Source: Sextonia rubra
Lineage: Eukaryota > Streptophyta > Magnoliopsida > Laurales > Lauraceae
DNA length: 64,000 bases
Assembly: GCA_037013555.1 (NCBI GenBank)
Contig: JASUAD010000001.1
Span: forward strand, 129,329,589-129,393,588
Direction of reading: 5' to 3'
This document shows positions 19,445 through 31,332 of this stretch, piece by piece. How positions within the stretch are numbered: the first letter of the stretch is position 1; each line of letters opens with the position of its first letter. Made by a program: the position numbers and the translations under genes. The notes under the pieces were generated by a model. The model had not been told where the DNA came from and did no database searches. It saw only the letters and a list, made by a program, of their open reading frames with translations.

Positions 19445-20328
19445 AACCTACAGCTATTGCTTTGAAGTTGCTTTGGCCAAGCCCCCACAAGTTGTTTCTC
19501 AAAAGCAAAACCTAACCTTTCCTTCTCTTTCCCTTCCTCTCTCCAAAATCTCAATACCCTTTCTCTGCCTCTCTCCCTTCCTTTCTTAAAATTGCCAAGC
19601 CCCTTTCTCCTCCTTAGCATCCCTCCTTCCTCTCTCAAAACTCCCCAAATCACAGAAACTGAGAGTGTGAAACACTCATCACTCTCCACCTCCGGCAACT
19701 GGCATCTACATTGGAGCACCACTGTCCTTCCGTCCCTTTCTCCGGCAAGTGGGTTGCTCTCTCTATCCCTTTCACTGTCTCTCAGTCTATCTCTCTATCT
19801 CTCTCGGAGATTTCTGTAACAGCACCCACAAATATCATAGCTTCTTTTTCAAATAGTGTCCATTTATGAGATCAATATTTGCTTCATTGCTTGCATTTCA
19901 ATTTGGTGTAGAAAATCACAAAGTTGGCATTTAAAAAACATTCCTACATTACAGAGAGTTGACCAATGTTTAGTTGTATTTGATGTTTCCATGTGTGTTA
20001 TGTACATGAGCTTTGTTCTATTTGTTTCTGAGCTTTAATTAGTGGGGTTATTTATTAGTATTATTACAAGTAGGATCAAGTCAATATTAGTCTTTGTATC
20101 ATTATTAAATCTAAGAGAACTGTTCAAATCTAGTTGATTGGATTACAGGAATAGTCCAACTTTAGTGTTTAAATTCAGTCATTTAAGGGTGCGGTAATTT
20201 TTAGTTTGTAATTAATTAAACAAATATACAAACATTGTAAGTTGAAAGAATGAGTATGGATTTGTATAGGTACAGATTCTAAGAATAACACACAATACAA
20301 GAGTCTTTTTTTTTTCCTTCCAAACTAC
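19445..20328. other. No gene seen; CT-rich then AT-rich DNA
   Basis: 19500-19810 is rich in C and T, with a CTCTCT run near 19760-19806, reminiscent of a plant 5' UTR or promoter-proximal region, but I see no convincing exon. 19860-20328 is AT-rich and unrecognised. Confidence 0.4.
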
Positions 20329-20438
20329 CATATATTTGGGTTCCAACTCAATCTCTTTTGGATCTTGCCAATCAAGAAGAAACTTAATGATCACAACATT
20401 ATTACAACCAGCTGCAGCATGGAGCGGGTTTGTCCGAT
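20329..20438 (-). pseudogene. Orphan ankyrin-repeat exon
   Basis: One exon-like block on the minus strand: acceptor CTGCAG, 110 bases, then donor GTAGT. It encodes NPLHAAAGCNNVVIIKFLLD and an acidic tail ending ELEPKYM. This resembles the first ankyrin repeat of the plant ankyrin-AAA ATPase (CbxX/CfqX-like) proteins. No neighbouring exons are visible on either side, so it is probably a captured or relict fragment. The family assignment comes from recall and is moderate. Confidence 0.55.
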
Positions 20439-20929
20439 CTGCAGGAAAGTAGGCAAAAATGAAAAAATCATAGTGCGACATATTGACATAGCCATGCCGT
20501 GAAAAATATGACTAACAAATTTATTAGAACCAAATTTGTAAGAGAAACACAGCAAATCCCCCAAATCCACCCAAAATGTAAAACACAATTCAAAGAAAAT
20601 GTCAAAGAAGGAAAAACAAAACAAAACAAATCAACTATCCATGGTCAGATATGCTAAATTCAATTTCTTAAACGCAATTTAAGAAGAGATGAAAATTCAT
20701 GTATTCTAAGTCAGAGAAAGAGAGATGTAGAAAGACACTTACATGTTACAATTACACTCTTAGATGGTTGTTATGCCATGTGCTCGCTATAAGTCTATGT
20801 TTCACTCACCTCTCAGTTCTCACTGCCCAAAAGGCACTATACACTCACTGGATACTACACTTAGCCACTCCTCTCTTCCATACTCACCACTACACTATAC
20901 ACCCGTCACTTCTCACTACTCACTTGCAT

Positions 20930-23900
20930 GCAACCAATGACTTTAATACTATCCCTAGAGTTTTCAGGGGTGATTTTAATATGGTTAGGTTTCCTTATGA
21001 AAAGAAAGTGAGAACTTCCATTTCTCATACTAGGGCATTATTTTTTGAGTTTATTGAGGATAATGATTTGATTGACAATCCGCTTCATGGGAGAAGGTAT
21101 CATGGTCTAACAATAGGGAGTAAGCAGCTCTTAGCACGATTGCTAGATTTTTATTATCAAAGGAATGAGATGACCATTTTCCTAGATTTATTCAGCTTGC
21201 AGTACCAATTTCAGATCATTGCCCGATCAAGTTGAGCTCTAGCTCTATAGATTGGGTGCCCAAGCCTTTTCATTATGAGAATTGTTGGTTGTAGAACAAA
21301 TAATTTTTGGGTTTGGCTCGCTCTTGGTGGAGTCAAGTGGAGGTTACTAGTTATGCAGGCTTCAAGATTTATAGGAAGTTCTATATTCTTAAAGATCAAA
21401 TAAAAAGATAGAATAGAGAAGTCTTTGGTCAAGTTGAGGAATCTAGAGAAGCTTTATCCAAAGTGGTAGAAGATTTTGATAAGGGGAGAAAATGGAGTGA
21501 GTCTAGAAGAAGTTGTTACAAAGAAAATGCTCTTAAGAGGATTTGGGATCTCAATCACATGAACGAAATTTCTTGGAGCAGAAATCGAAAGTCACTTAGC
21601 TCAAGGAAGGTGATAAAAACACTAGTTTCTTCTGTCATAAGGCTTCCATAAGGAGAAGGGTAAATTATTTGGGGGCAATAAGGTGAGGTAGTACAGTTCT
21701 TGAAAGTCCTATTGAGATCAAGGAGGTTGCTTGTTTTTTTAAAGATCTTTATAAGGCAAAAATTTTACTAGACCAAAGCTTGACACTGTATTTTTTCCTA
21801 TGATCTCAAGAGATGTTTGTTCAAATGTGGTTGGAAATGGAGTTTGAAGAACAGGAACTGGCTCTAGCTTTGGAGGAGTGTGGTGGGGATAAGGCCCCTG
21901 ATCCAGATGAATTCAATTTCTCTTTCATTAAGGCAGGTTGGGGGTTCCTCAGCAAGGATTTTGATGACTTGCTCTTAAATTTTCATAGGAGGCCGGAAAA
22001 AATCAATAGGGAGATGATTGTAACTTTTTTCTCTCATCCCTAAAATGCCTAATCTAATGGAGCTTTGTGATTATAGACCTATAAGTCCTGAAGGGTGTGT
22101 ATAAATTGTTAGCAAAGATTTTGACAAATCGTTTGAAGAGTGTTCTACGTCTCATTATTGACACGATACGTTGCCTTTTTTGAAGTATCCATGCATCATA
22201 GGTTAGAAGGTTCCTTATTCTTTACCTTGGTCTTCCGATTAGGGCCAAGCCAATAGCCAAGGATTTGTGGGATCCAATTATCAACAAAATTGAGAAGAAG
22301 CTATCATCTTGCAAGAAGTAATACTTATCTTTGGGTGGGATGATTATATGATAAAAGCTTGCTTATCTAATATCTCAGCCTTTTACATGTCTCTTTTCAA
22401 AATGCTAAAGGTGGTTGTGAAAAAGGTGGATCACATCTATAGGAATTTTTTATGGGGGGGTCTGGGTGATAAGAAAAAAAATCCATCACTTAAAGTGGAG
22501 TGGGGCTTTGGGTCTTGGTAGTTTGGAAAATAAGAATATGTCTTTGTTGATGAAGTGGTGGCGGAGGTTTGGGGATGAGAGGTAAGGTCTTTGGAGGAAG
22601 GTCATTGCTACTAGATATGGTAAGGATAGTTGGGGTGGTGGCCGTCTCTTGTGAGGTGCCATTGGGAAAGTGTTGTCTAAAGGGGTTTCTTTTGTGGTGG
22701 GTGAAGGGAAGGAGGTCAAATTATGGTTGGATGATTGGATGGGGGTGGACCTTTATGTGAGATATTTCATTAGTTAAAAAGTGGTGTCTAATAAAGAATC
22801 TGCTATCAGCGACCATTATGAGGTGAGGGAGGGTGCCATTATGTGGATTGTGACTTTTAGGAAAAGGCTCCGCTTGTCGGAGATGTGCAATATGGGGACT
22901 TTTTGACTCTTTTTTCTAATGTATTTTTGTGCAGGGATTACAAGGACTCTTGAGTTTGGAAGCACTCAATATTCAAAGAGTTCTTAGCTAGAACTTTTCA
23001 TTTTGGCTTTAAAGAACCTTTCCTCCCAACCTTCTCCTTCTTTGGTTTGGATGGGGCTGGTTCTTCCACAAGTTGTGGTCTTTTGTTGGCTTGTTATTGC
23101 GGTAAAGGTGTCTACATCAGATAATTTGAGAAAAAGAGGATTGACGACATTTAGTATCTCTAACATTTGCATGATGTGTCGAAAGGAGGAAACAATGAAC
23201 CACTTTTTTCTACATTGTGAAGTTGTTACTGGTATGAGTTACTTTTGCGGTAGGTGTGGGGTGGCTTGGTGCAGTATGAAGAATATTGCAGATGTGGCAA
23301 AGTCTTGGGCAGGCAATCCATATGTTGGTGTGGGCATATGTTGTGGAGGATGATTTCTTTTGTTATTCGGTGGTCCATTTGGAAAGCAAAAAATTATAGA
23401 ATTTTAAAAAAATGTCTCATCTTCTTCAAAGGAGTTGGTTTTCAATCTCTTTGTTGATTGCAAATTAGGCTTTACTTAGAACGGAGTTTTCAAACTTTAG
23501 TCTCAATGATATTTTTGTCAACATGCAGTGTGGCCGTTTTAAGATGAGGACGTCTGAGCATTGCCTCCCACCCACATACACACATGCCCCTTTTCTTAGT
23601 GTTCTGAAGTTTAATGTCGACTGTGTTGCTAGAGGTAAATCGAGGCCTACAGGAATTACGGGGTCCTTCGAAATAGTGAGGGAGTGGTTTTATTTATGTT
23701 CTCCAAGCAATGGGGGTTTGTGATTCCAATAAAGCAAAAGTCTTAGCCATTTTAGAAGGCCTGAGCTGTTTCTTTGAAAATTTTCATAATGTTCTTATTA
23801 TGGAGAGTGACTCCTTTAATGCAATTATGTGGCATACTAATCGGAAGAACAACCCGTGGAAATTCGAATTCCTCTATAATGAGATTCGGTTGTTGTCTTC

Positions 23901-24030
23901 CACTATCAATGTGTATTTCTATCATGAACTTAGATCAACCAACTACTTCACCGATGCTTTAGCTAAACAAAGAGTTAAAAGGATATCTCCTTGAGAGGAT
24001 ATTATCTAGAAATTTGTTTTTTTTTTTTTT
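20930..24030 (+). mobile_element. Decayed L1-type LINE with C-terminal RNase H
   Basis: Plus-strand ORF2 fragments in order: endonuclease (FRGDFNMVRFPYEKKV near 20965, RRYHG, LLARLLDF), reverse transcriptase start (LALALEECGGDKAPDPDEF near 21860, then the DYRPI region near 22075), zf-RVT (TSDNLRKRGL near 23120, MMCRKEETMNHFFLHC near 23175) and RNase H (LKFNVDCVARGK near 23610, LIMESDSFNAIMWH near 23795, TDALAKQRVKR near 23955). Many frameshifts and stops, and parts of RT are missing. A T-rich stretch and the tail motif TGCTCGTGTAC (near 24040) end the element. L1 elements with such an RNase H are common in plants. Confidence 0.85.
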
Positions 24031-24114
24031 TTGGAGTATAATGCTCGTGTACCTCATTACTCTTTCATTGTTAGTGCTTCCTCTTTCGTTTTTGTGCTTT
24101 TTCCTCTTTCTCAT

Positions 24115-24660
24115 TGTTAGGTCTATATCTTGTATTCTGGTTTAGCAGGACTGGTTCATTGGTTTAGCCAATGACCAGGTTAGGGTCAAGGGTAATTTGG
24201 TCTTTTACCGGAGCTTTCTTGGTAACCATGAAAGCAGACATTATATATTCATGTAATGTGACCTTAGACTCTGTATAGGAGATGTGACAGATCTCTTCCC
24301 CGTGGTGTAAACCACGTAGGGCCATGTAGGGTGTAGAAAGGTGTGAGTTCTCTTTCTCGTGGTGTTGACACCCCACGTATGGCAGGGTGCTATGAGTATG
24401 GCAAGGTGCTATGAGAGCAAGATTAAACATATGAAGATTAAAGAGCTAAGTGTTAGGGGAGAGGGAGTCCTTGTAATGAACTGCACAGTATCCTTCATAG
24501 TGAAATCGAGCAAGATGCTAATAGCTCGTGGATGTAGCATTTATGGTGAACCACGTAAAATCTCTGTGTCATGGTTGCATGATTTTCTTGTTCTTTATAT
24601 GTGTGATGGTGTTTTGCTTCTGCATGTGCACTACACTTATTTTGTTCTAATTTCCCTATA
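24115..24660 (+). repeat. Copia-type LTR fragment
   Basis: It starts TGTTAGGTCTATATCTTGTA, related to the solo LTR at 19040, and contains GTGAACCACGTAAAATCT near 24547. The 3' boundary and target duplication are not clear. It lies directly behind the L1 tail and is followed by a run of A at about 24698. Confidence 0.7.
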
Positions 24661-25481
24661 AACTTCTTTTCATTAATTAAGTTTTCTATTATGGTTCCAA
24701 AAAAAAAAAAAAAAAGGTCCGAACATAGACCACCCTCAACTTTGGCGAGATCGCACAACATTTTTCTCCGGCAATTGTCTTCGTTATCACCACGGTATTT
24801 CTCCTACTCAGTTGCAAGGAGAGCCTTGATTGTTTGATTGGTTAACTTTTTTTTTACCCCCATGAATTGGCATTATCCAAGTATTTTATATCCATTCACT
24901 GTTTAAATTAACGACGATCAAATGTGCTGGGGAAGCATTTCAATACTATGGCTTCTTTTCATCTTCGCTTTCTGTACCGGCTTGTAAGTTTGGGAAATTC
25001 TCTCTATAAGTGCCTGTGGGAATGATTGTTCGTTGCCCAAATTTCACAACCCAGTCATGGAAATGCTATTTATAACTTTTAAACCTCTAGGGCCAACTGT
25101 AGTGTGTATCTATTTCCTGTCCATGAATCATAAAAGGTCGTAATGATGAGCATGAGTGATTATGCTTTAAACCACACTGTCCCAATGAAGTACTACACTT
25201 GGAAATCTCATTTTGTAAAAGAGAGAACAGTTGGGCTATGAAGGAGCTGCAAACCTTGATGTAGGCTCACCTCGATTGATAATAAACACTGGGATAGGGT
25301 GGGATTGGAAAGTTTTTAATGTGGGCTTTTAGAGGTGGACCATTATTTAGTTATGATTCAATGATTGTCGTAACCATTTATTTAAGGGCCTTGACATTTT
25401 GAGGTTGTCTTCATGAGTTCCATTTGGAGCTACTAACATTTTGCCTGTTGCCTTTTGTCTGTTTATATTGATTTTTTTCAG
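24661..25481. other. No gene seen; possible old intron before SEH1 exon
   Basis: A 17-base A run near 24698-24714, then unrecognised moderately AT-rich DNA. The last ~200 bases end in a T-rich tract and TTTTTTTCAG, a good splice acceptor for the exon that follows. Confidence 0.4.
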
Positions 25482-25609
25482 GTATGGCAGTTGGAATGGG
25501 ACATGAGTGGTATGGCATTGGCATCGACTGGAGGCGATGGGATGGTTAGATTATGGCAGTCCAACCTTATGGAGTATGGCATGAACAAGCTGCTCTTGGA
25601 AGTAGTTGA
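25482..25609 (+). pseudogene. Orphan terminal WD40 exon resembling nucleoporin SEH1
   Basis: After a TTTTTTTCAG acceptor the frame reads VWQLEWDMSGMALASTGGDG then MVRLWQSNL, very like the last WD repeat of plant SEH1, a scaffold nucleoporin of the Nup107-160 (Y) complex. Near 25568 one base appears to be missing, and the coding sense moves to another frame (WHEQAALGSS, stop at 25607). No other SEH1 exons are recognisable nearby, so I read it as a relict or captured exon. Confidence 0.7.
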
Positions 25610-27081
25610 CATTCGCACACTTCTCTCCCTCAAGAATAATTATTCTTTTTTTCCCTCATTTAATCTTTTTGCTCTTTTACTTTAAGTGTGTAATTTAAAG
25701 AAGAAAGTAAAACTCACTTTTGTTTCCTCATGTAATACTACGACTCTTAGGTGTTTGTGCAGCTCTGTCATTTGGGCATTCTGCAAAAGCCCTTTGGAAA
25801 AGGTTTTGTCACAAAGTTGAAATAAAAAAAAACAAGTTTAAAATTTTCCTCTTGGAAAACTACTCAATCAAATTGCAGAAAATTTGCATGCAAGGAAAAT
25901 TGGAGCATTTTCTGGTGCATTGCAGAGTCCTTTATATTGGTGGATTATTATATAAGCCTACGCCACTTTGAGCCTTGATTTTTGTTTTTGTAGTGTGTTC
26001 AAACTTATGATCGAACCATCCGACTTGGCTACCCTTGTGAAGTACTGAAATTCATATTTGACACTCGCTGAATTAAAAATGTTCTTAGAAAGTCATTGAA
26101 TTTTGGGCTTTAAATTCAAAAAGTGATGTTTGGTGTGCCTCTGGTGGGTCTCAAAATGATTTTAAAACTCGGCTGAGTGCGAGTAGGACACCAAGTTTCC
26201 TTTTTAGAATCGAACCAGCCTAGTCACAGTGTGTGCCTGGTGGGTCTTAAAATGCCGCCATGCCTCCTATTTTAGAAAAGCCCTACAAAATTTAGTTCGA
26301 AAAATGCATTATAGGATTTCTTGGGGGATAGTCTTTGCTCGTCAGAATCAGATAACCCTTAGAGGAAAACCAAAGGTCCGGAGACTGGATTGGTGAGGAA
26401 TATCTTAAGTTATTATAAAAAAAAAAATCTAGTATGACAGCCACTCAATCGTTAGGAAGTGTGCCTAGTATGAGAGCCACATCCATAAGTCAAGTTGATG
26501 TTTGGATTGAAGCAGTTTTAATGATCTATACGTGCATGTTTATTTGATAGAATATATTTTATAGTCAAATGAGCTCCTCTTCGGAGCGGAACCATGAAAT
26601 TTGTCTGGCACTATGACAAAAACAATTCTTAGGGGCAATATAAGATAAAATCTCAAAATAAATAAATAAATAAATAAATTTCTATACCAATAGCGGGTTT
26701 CCAAGTTTCTTTTTGGAGCCAATGTAACGAAATTGGTTTTTTATTTTTATCAAATGCTAGTGTCTTCTCCAAATTTTCTCTCTTCAACCCCTCTAGCTCC
26801 CCAAAAAATTATTACAGTGGTGAGGAGTAGAACATATAAGGTAGCCATGCATATGGGACGTAGATGAAAACAATGTGTGGACTCACTTATGGTCAATTTA
26901 GCCCCCTTGAACATTGGTTGATCACATACTTGCCTAAATGTGAGCTCGAGATCAAGTTGATAAATCCCAGTTTTATTGAAATTAACTCAATTAGAACTTT
27001 TGGGTTCTTAAATCAATTGCAATTGGGTTAGGTTGATTATTTGTTAATTCCTACTCCATCATGAGAATGGCTAGGTTATGA
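25610..27081. other. No gene seen; AT-rich intergenic DNA
   Basis: It includes an (AAAT)n stretch near 26655-26680 and weak internal similarity between 26120 and 26250 (two copies of a GCCTGGTGGGTCTTAAAATG-type phrase, one at about 26139 and one at 26234). Nothing else is supported. Confidence 0.4.
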
Positions 27082-28860
27082 TCGACTATTATATATATTA
27101 AAACTCTAAGAATGAAGGCCTCTGAAGGGTGCCACATCAGCACTCTCTATTTGTTTTTTTTAGAGCATCACATCAGCATCCCAATGGCACTAACTTCCCT
27201 ATTCTCACTCCCTCTACCACCTCACTTCCCTAAAATCTCTCCTTTCTTTTATCTCTATGCAAACAAATGCCGTGCTCAATGGGATTGGAATTGGAATCAT
27301 AAATTAGCATCCACTGCGTGAAATCAGCATTACGCCTATGCCTACGCCTACGCCAGCTGGGAATTGATGAAGATCTTTCAATCCAATCCAATACAATCCA
27401 GTATAATCAATCATTGCTTCGGCCCCACTTACCTCACCTCTTACTCTCTAACTATGTTGTAGTTGGCCACGTGGCCTTCTCCACTTGGCTCTTGGATAGA
27501 CTTGAGACTCTCGTGATTAGAGTCAAGTCTCCTTTGCAGGTTCCATCCACCACCATCATAGAAATTACAAAACGCTCCTTCTCTTTCTTAATGACCAAGG
27601 TAGAAGAAAAAGACTATCGGCCACGTGGCCTTCTACACTTGGCTCTTGGATGGACTTGAGACTCTCTTGATTAGAGTCAAGTCTCCTCTACGGGTTCCAT
27701 CCACCACCATCACAGGAATTACAAAACGCTTCTTCTCTTTCTTAATGACCAAGATAGAAGAAAAGAACTATCGGCCACGTGGCCTTCTCTCTTGGATAGA
27801 CTTAAGACTCTCATGATTCGAGTCAAGTCTCCTCTACAGGTCCCATCCACCACTATCACAGGAATTATAAAACGCTTCTTCTCTTTTTTAATGACCAAGA
27901 TAGAAGAAAAGAACTATCGTCCACGTGGCCTTCTCCACTTGGCTCTTGGATATACTTGAGACTCTTGTGATTAGAGTCAATTCTCTTTTGCGGGTTCCAT
28001 CCACCATCATCATAGGAATTACAAAATGCTTCTTCTCTTTCTTAATGACCAAGGTAGAAGAAAAAAAAAACTATCAACTACAAATGCAATGCAATCCAAT
28101 GCAATGTGCAAAATTACATCTTTGTAGTAGTAGCAATTGGTGGAAAAGGTGGAAGATAGTCACTCTAATTTGGTTCTCCTCTACATTTCTCTTCTTCCTT
28201 ATTCTTCGAATGGCCTCCCAATCTTCTTCTTCTTCTCACTCATGTATTCAATTCACTTCTCTCTCTCTCTCTATATCTAAATCGAATTGATATCCTTCTT
28301 TGGCTCTTTTTCTTCGGTGAAAGATTTGATCTCTTTTATTGGATTATTTATTTTTCTTATGCTTGATTTGAGAAGGCTGTAATTTGGATGGGGTTTTTTC
28401 TAACAACTTGCAACAACTCTATCAATGCTCAAAATCTCTTCTTTTTTCTTTTTAATCTTAATTGTTTACATGTAACTCTGTTTATTTGAAATTGGTCATG
28501 GGGAAGGCCCATTGATTTTCTTGGCATAGGCTCAACATGGGTATTGGTGGGCCTCCTCGGTAAACAATTAAAGTTATTGATTAAGTTCATAACTGTGTTC
28601 AAGGAGGAGATGGGATCAATTTATTGGATATAATAATCAAATTTCTACTTTGCAATAAATATATTTTCTCTAAAAAATTGCTATTTAATGCTTGGTATGT
28701 GATATTCATGATTCTTTCATAAGTAGAACCTCTTAATTGATTTTTCAAATTTAAGAATAATCTAAAATAGGTTATAGGTCAAAGATGTTACTTGCATTTC
28801 TATATGATTTTTTAATATGTTTTTTTATAGTAAAATCTAGGTCCGGGCCTTTGTTTCTAG
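27082..28860 (+). mobile_element. Probable non-autonomous Helitron
   Basis: The left end TCGACTATTATATATATTAA is followed by a GCCACATCAGCA-type phrase, the usual look of plant Helitron 5' ends. The right end has a short GC-rich near-palindrome (AGGTCCGGGCCT), a few bases, then CTAG. The element sits between A (27081) and T (28861), the Helitron target. No Rep/helicase coding is present. Inside are four ~150-bp repeats and a CT-rich region with a short ATG frame (MASQSSSSSHSC at 28210), which may be a captured first exon. Confidence 0.5.
27475..28072 (+). repeat. Four tandem ~150-bp repeats
   Basis: Units begin at 27475, 27619, 27773 and 27919 (periods 144, 154 and 146), each opening with a CCACGTGGCCTTCT-type phrase and carrying GAGTCAAGTCTCCT and AATGACCAAG. 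Each unit contains the palindrome CCACGTGG, an E-box/G-box-like core. Open frames across it are repeat artefacts. Confidence 0.93.
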
Positions 28861-28952
28861 TATTTAAAATAAAATATTACACACCTTACACGGATTGATA
28901 AAATTACTAGTACAAGGACAGTAGTCAATTCCACCCTCTTTGCAGGGACTCT

Positions 28953-31241
28953 TCAAACGAAGGTGATGGAAATAGGGCTCCTAACAGAGTACTTGGAAGA
29001 AACCCAGATGAGAGAACCTTGAGAAAATGGAGATGACCTAGCACCGGCCCCACTACTACTGAAAGTCACCGAATAAGTCAGCTTCTGGTTGGCTTGCTTG
29101 AAGTAGAGAGTATTTGGACTAACACTGCTTATCACTCCTTGAGGGTTGAAAACCTGCACCTTGTAAGATGAGTAAGCCTCCCCAACATTCGTTACAGTTC
29201 TCGTAAACATCTGAGAAGGCCCCAAACTCACAGAAAACGATGGGTAGTTGAGTTCTCCTGGTGCAATTTTCTTGTAACTAGAGCACTTGGTGGAACTTCT
29301 AGTGATGATGCCAAGTTGGCTGTCATTGTAGCCCAACCCACACAGATAAGAAATGTAATCCACTGCTGAAAGGTCATAAACCAGCCCAGGGTCGCTAGCC
29401 CTGGAAGGGTTCACATGCCCGGCACCCATCGCAAAAAAGTTGGCCGGGCCGTGTGTCTCATCGACGATCCCCTTCCAGTCGGCGGTCGTCATCATGGCAG
29501 ACTTGATTGCAGCTGGTGACCAATTGGGGTGCGCGCTCTTGATCAATGCGGCGATGCCACTCAAGTGAGGCGCTGACATGGAGGTGCCGGAGATAATGTT
29601 GAAGTCCGGGGCACCGGAGGGAGGTCCAACGGGGAACGGCCATGCGGCGAGGATGCTGACACCGGGGCCAATGATGTCCGGCTTGAGGATGCCGGGGCTT
29701 GAGATGGGAGGACCTCTTGATGAGAAGGATGCGACCACTGGAGAAGGTTTGGTTCCAAGGATGGTCCCTTCGAAGAAAATGGTGGCAGTGGGAGAGGTGG
29801 AGGAGTTTAGATAGGACTTGATCTTCAATCCAGCGACGAAGCTGACATGCGAGGCAGGAAGAACATGGGGGTCTGCTATAGTAGAAAACCCATCTGCCTC
29901 TCTGTTGAGTAAGATCATGGCGGCACCACCCGCGCTCTTCACGACGGAGCCCTTGTCCACTCTTCCAGTGGCTCCTCCTCTGTCGCAAAGCACTATCTTT
30001 CCCCTTAGGTCCGTTCCATTCAAGGAGCCCTTGGTGCAGGTCGCGGTCTCTGGCTTCCCATTGAGATAGACTAAAGGAAGCAGGGTGGGTTTGAAGTCTC
30101 TAGGTTGAAATACAGACTCCCCATCGAATTCTTCTCCATCTCCCAAACTTACGGTTGCTCTGATGCTTCTATCTATAGTACTTGCACCCACGGTGAGTAT
30201 CCATGGGGCCTCGTTCGAGAGAGTGCCGTCGAAAGGCCCAGAATTCCCAGCAGAACAGCTAACGAAAATTCCTTTCTGCATCGCCCCAAATGAGGCAATT
30301 GCAATGGTGTCTTCGAAGAGGTCTGTAGAGGAACCAACAATGGAGATAGAAAGAACGTCGACACCATCTTCAACGGCAGCATCCAGACCAGCCAGCATAT
30401 CGCTATGGGCGCAGTCTTCTCCGAAGCAGACTTTGTAGATTGCAAGGTGAGCTAATGGTGCCATCCCAGCTGCGGTGCCATTGGCATTCCCGAGCAGGCT
30501 AGCATTCTCCACGAACCGTCCGGTGGCTGTACTGGCCGTGTGCGTCCCATGGCCATTTTCATCAATAGGAGGGGTTACTGCTGCTGGTGATGATGATCCC
30601 TTTATAGCAATAGCGCCAATGTTAAATGTTCTTGCCCCAATGAGCTTGTTGTTGCAGCTCGACGCATTGAACTCACAACATCCCTTCCACTTACTAGGCG
30701 GGGGAGGCATCCCCTCGCCACTGAAGGAAGGGTGGGTGGGCGAAACACCTGTATCTAGCACTCCCACAATCACTCCTTTGCCGAAATTCGAGTCTCTCCA
30801 GAAACCCATCTCAGGGTTGAGCCCCAGAAAGCGAGGGGAGTGAGTGGTTTGGAGGCGAAGCAGCCGATCAGGACGCGCGGAGACGAACCCTTCAGTGGCT
30901 TTCATGGCCTCGACTTCCCTTGCAGTTAGTCTGGCAGCGAAGCCGCTGATGACATTGTTGTAAGTGTAAACTATCCGCGGCTCGTCCAAGCTCGCCATGC
31001 CAGTGGGTAAGAAGGAGCGATACCAAAACTCTCGATCTTTGGAGGTGGAGAAAATGGTGGTTTCGGGCTGTTTGACATGGACTATGTAAGTTCGAAGCTT
31101 GTTATTTCCGCCTTCGTTCTCTATTGTGCTGTAACGTTGACGGGCCAATATTGTGGGGAAGGAATGGAAGAGGAGAATGGATGAGACAAGGAAGAAGAAA
31201 CCCATGTTTGGGAACACTACAGACCTTGGTTTTCTCTCCAT
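28953..31241 (-). CDS. Subtilisin-like serine protease (SBT1/P69-like), intronless
   Basis: A 762-residue preproprotein on a single exon, starting at the ATG 31239-31241. The hydrophobic N-terminal signal (about 13-33, GFFFLVSSILLFHSF) targets secretion. The I9 inhibitor prodomain lies at about 50-132 (TYIVHVKQPE ... LLRLQTTHSPRFLGL). The S8 catalytic domain has Asp163 (VLDTG), His231 (NGHGTHTAST), the oxyanion Asn333 (AGNSGP) and Ser554 (GTSMSAP). A protease-associated insert sits at about 370-480, and a fibronectin III-like C-terminal domain follows about residue 660, ending ISITFV. Length, domain order and lack of introns are normal for plant SBT1 (P69/SDD1-like) subtilases, which act in the apoplast. 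All catalytic residues are present and there is no frameshift, so it is probably functional. The substrate cannot be inferred. Confidence 0.96.
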   Translation of the reverse strand: MERKPRSVVFPNMGFFFLVSSILLFHSFPTILARQRYSTIENEGGNNKLRTYIVHVKQPETTIFSTSKDREFWYRSFLPTGMASLDEPRIVYTYNNVISGFAARLTAREVEAMKATEGFVSARPDRLLRLQTTHSPRFLGLNPEMGFWRDSNFGKGVIVGVLDTGVSPTHPSFSGEGMPPPPSKWKGCCEFNASSCNNKLIGARTFNIGAIAIKGSSSPAAVTPPIDENGHGTHTASTATGRFVENASLLGNANGTAAGMAPLAHLAIYKVCFGEDCAHSDMLAGLDAAVEDGVDVLSISIVGSSTDLFEDTIAIASFGAMQKGIFVSCSAGNSGPFDGTLSNEAPWILTVGASTIDRSIRATVSLGDGEEFDGESVFQPRDFKPTLLPLVYLNGKPETATCTKGSLNGTDLRGKIVLCDRGGATGRVDKGSVVKSAGGAAMILLNREADGFSTIADPHVLPASHVSFVAGLKIKSYLNSSTSPTATIFFEGTILGTKPSPVVASFSSRGPPISSPGILKPDIIGPGVSILAAWPFPVGPPSGAPDFNIISGTSMSAPHLSGIAALIKSAHPNWSPAAIKSAMMTTADWKGIVDETHGPANFFAMGAGHVNPSRASDPGLVYDLSAVDYISYLCGLGYNDSQLGIITRSSTKCSSYKKIAPGELNYPSFSVSLGPSQMFTRTVTNVGEAYSSYKVQVFNPQGVISSVSPNTLYFKQANQKLTYSVTFSSSGAGARSSPFSQGSLIWVSSKYSVRSPISITFV

Positions 31242-31332
31242 GAGGAAAGAAAGAAAATAGATGTACTGAGTGGAGTGTTTTTTGAGTTATGTGGGGTTGC
31301 TCATGTGTTGCATTGAAGGTGTAGTAGCTAGA

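Noticed and set aside
27318..28290. Several overlapping open frames of 60-120 codons
   Set aside because: They fall in the ~150-bp tandem repeats of the putative Helitron, and the peptides just repeat with the DNA period.
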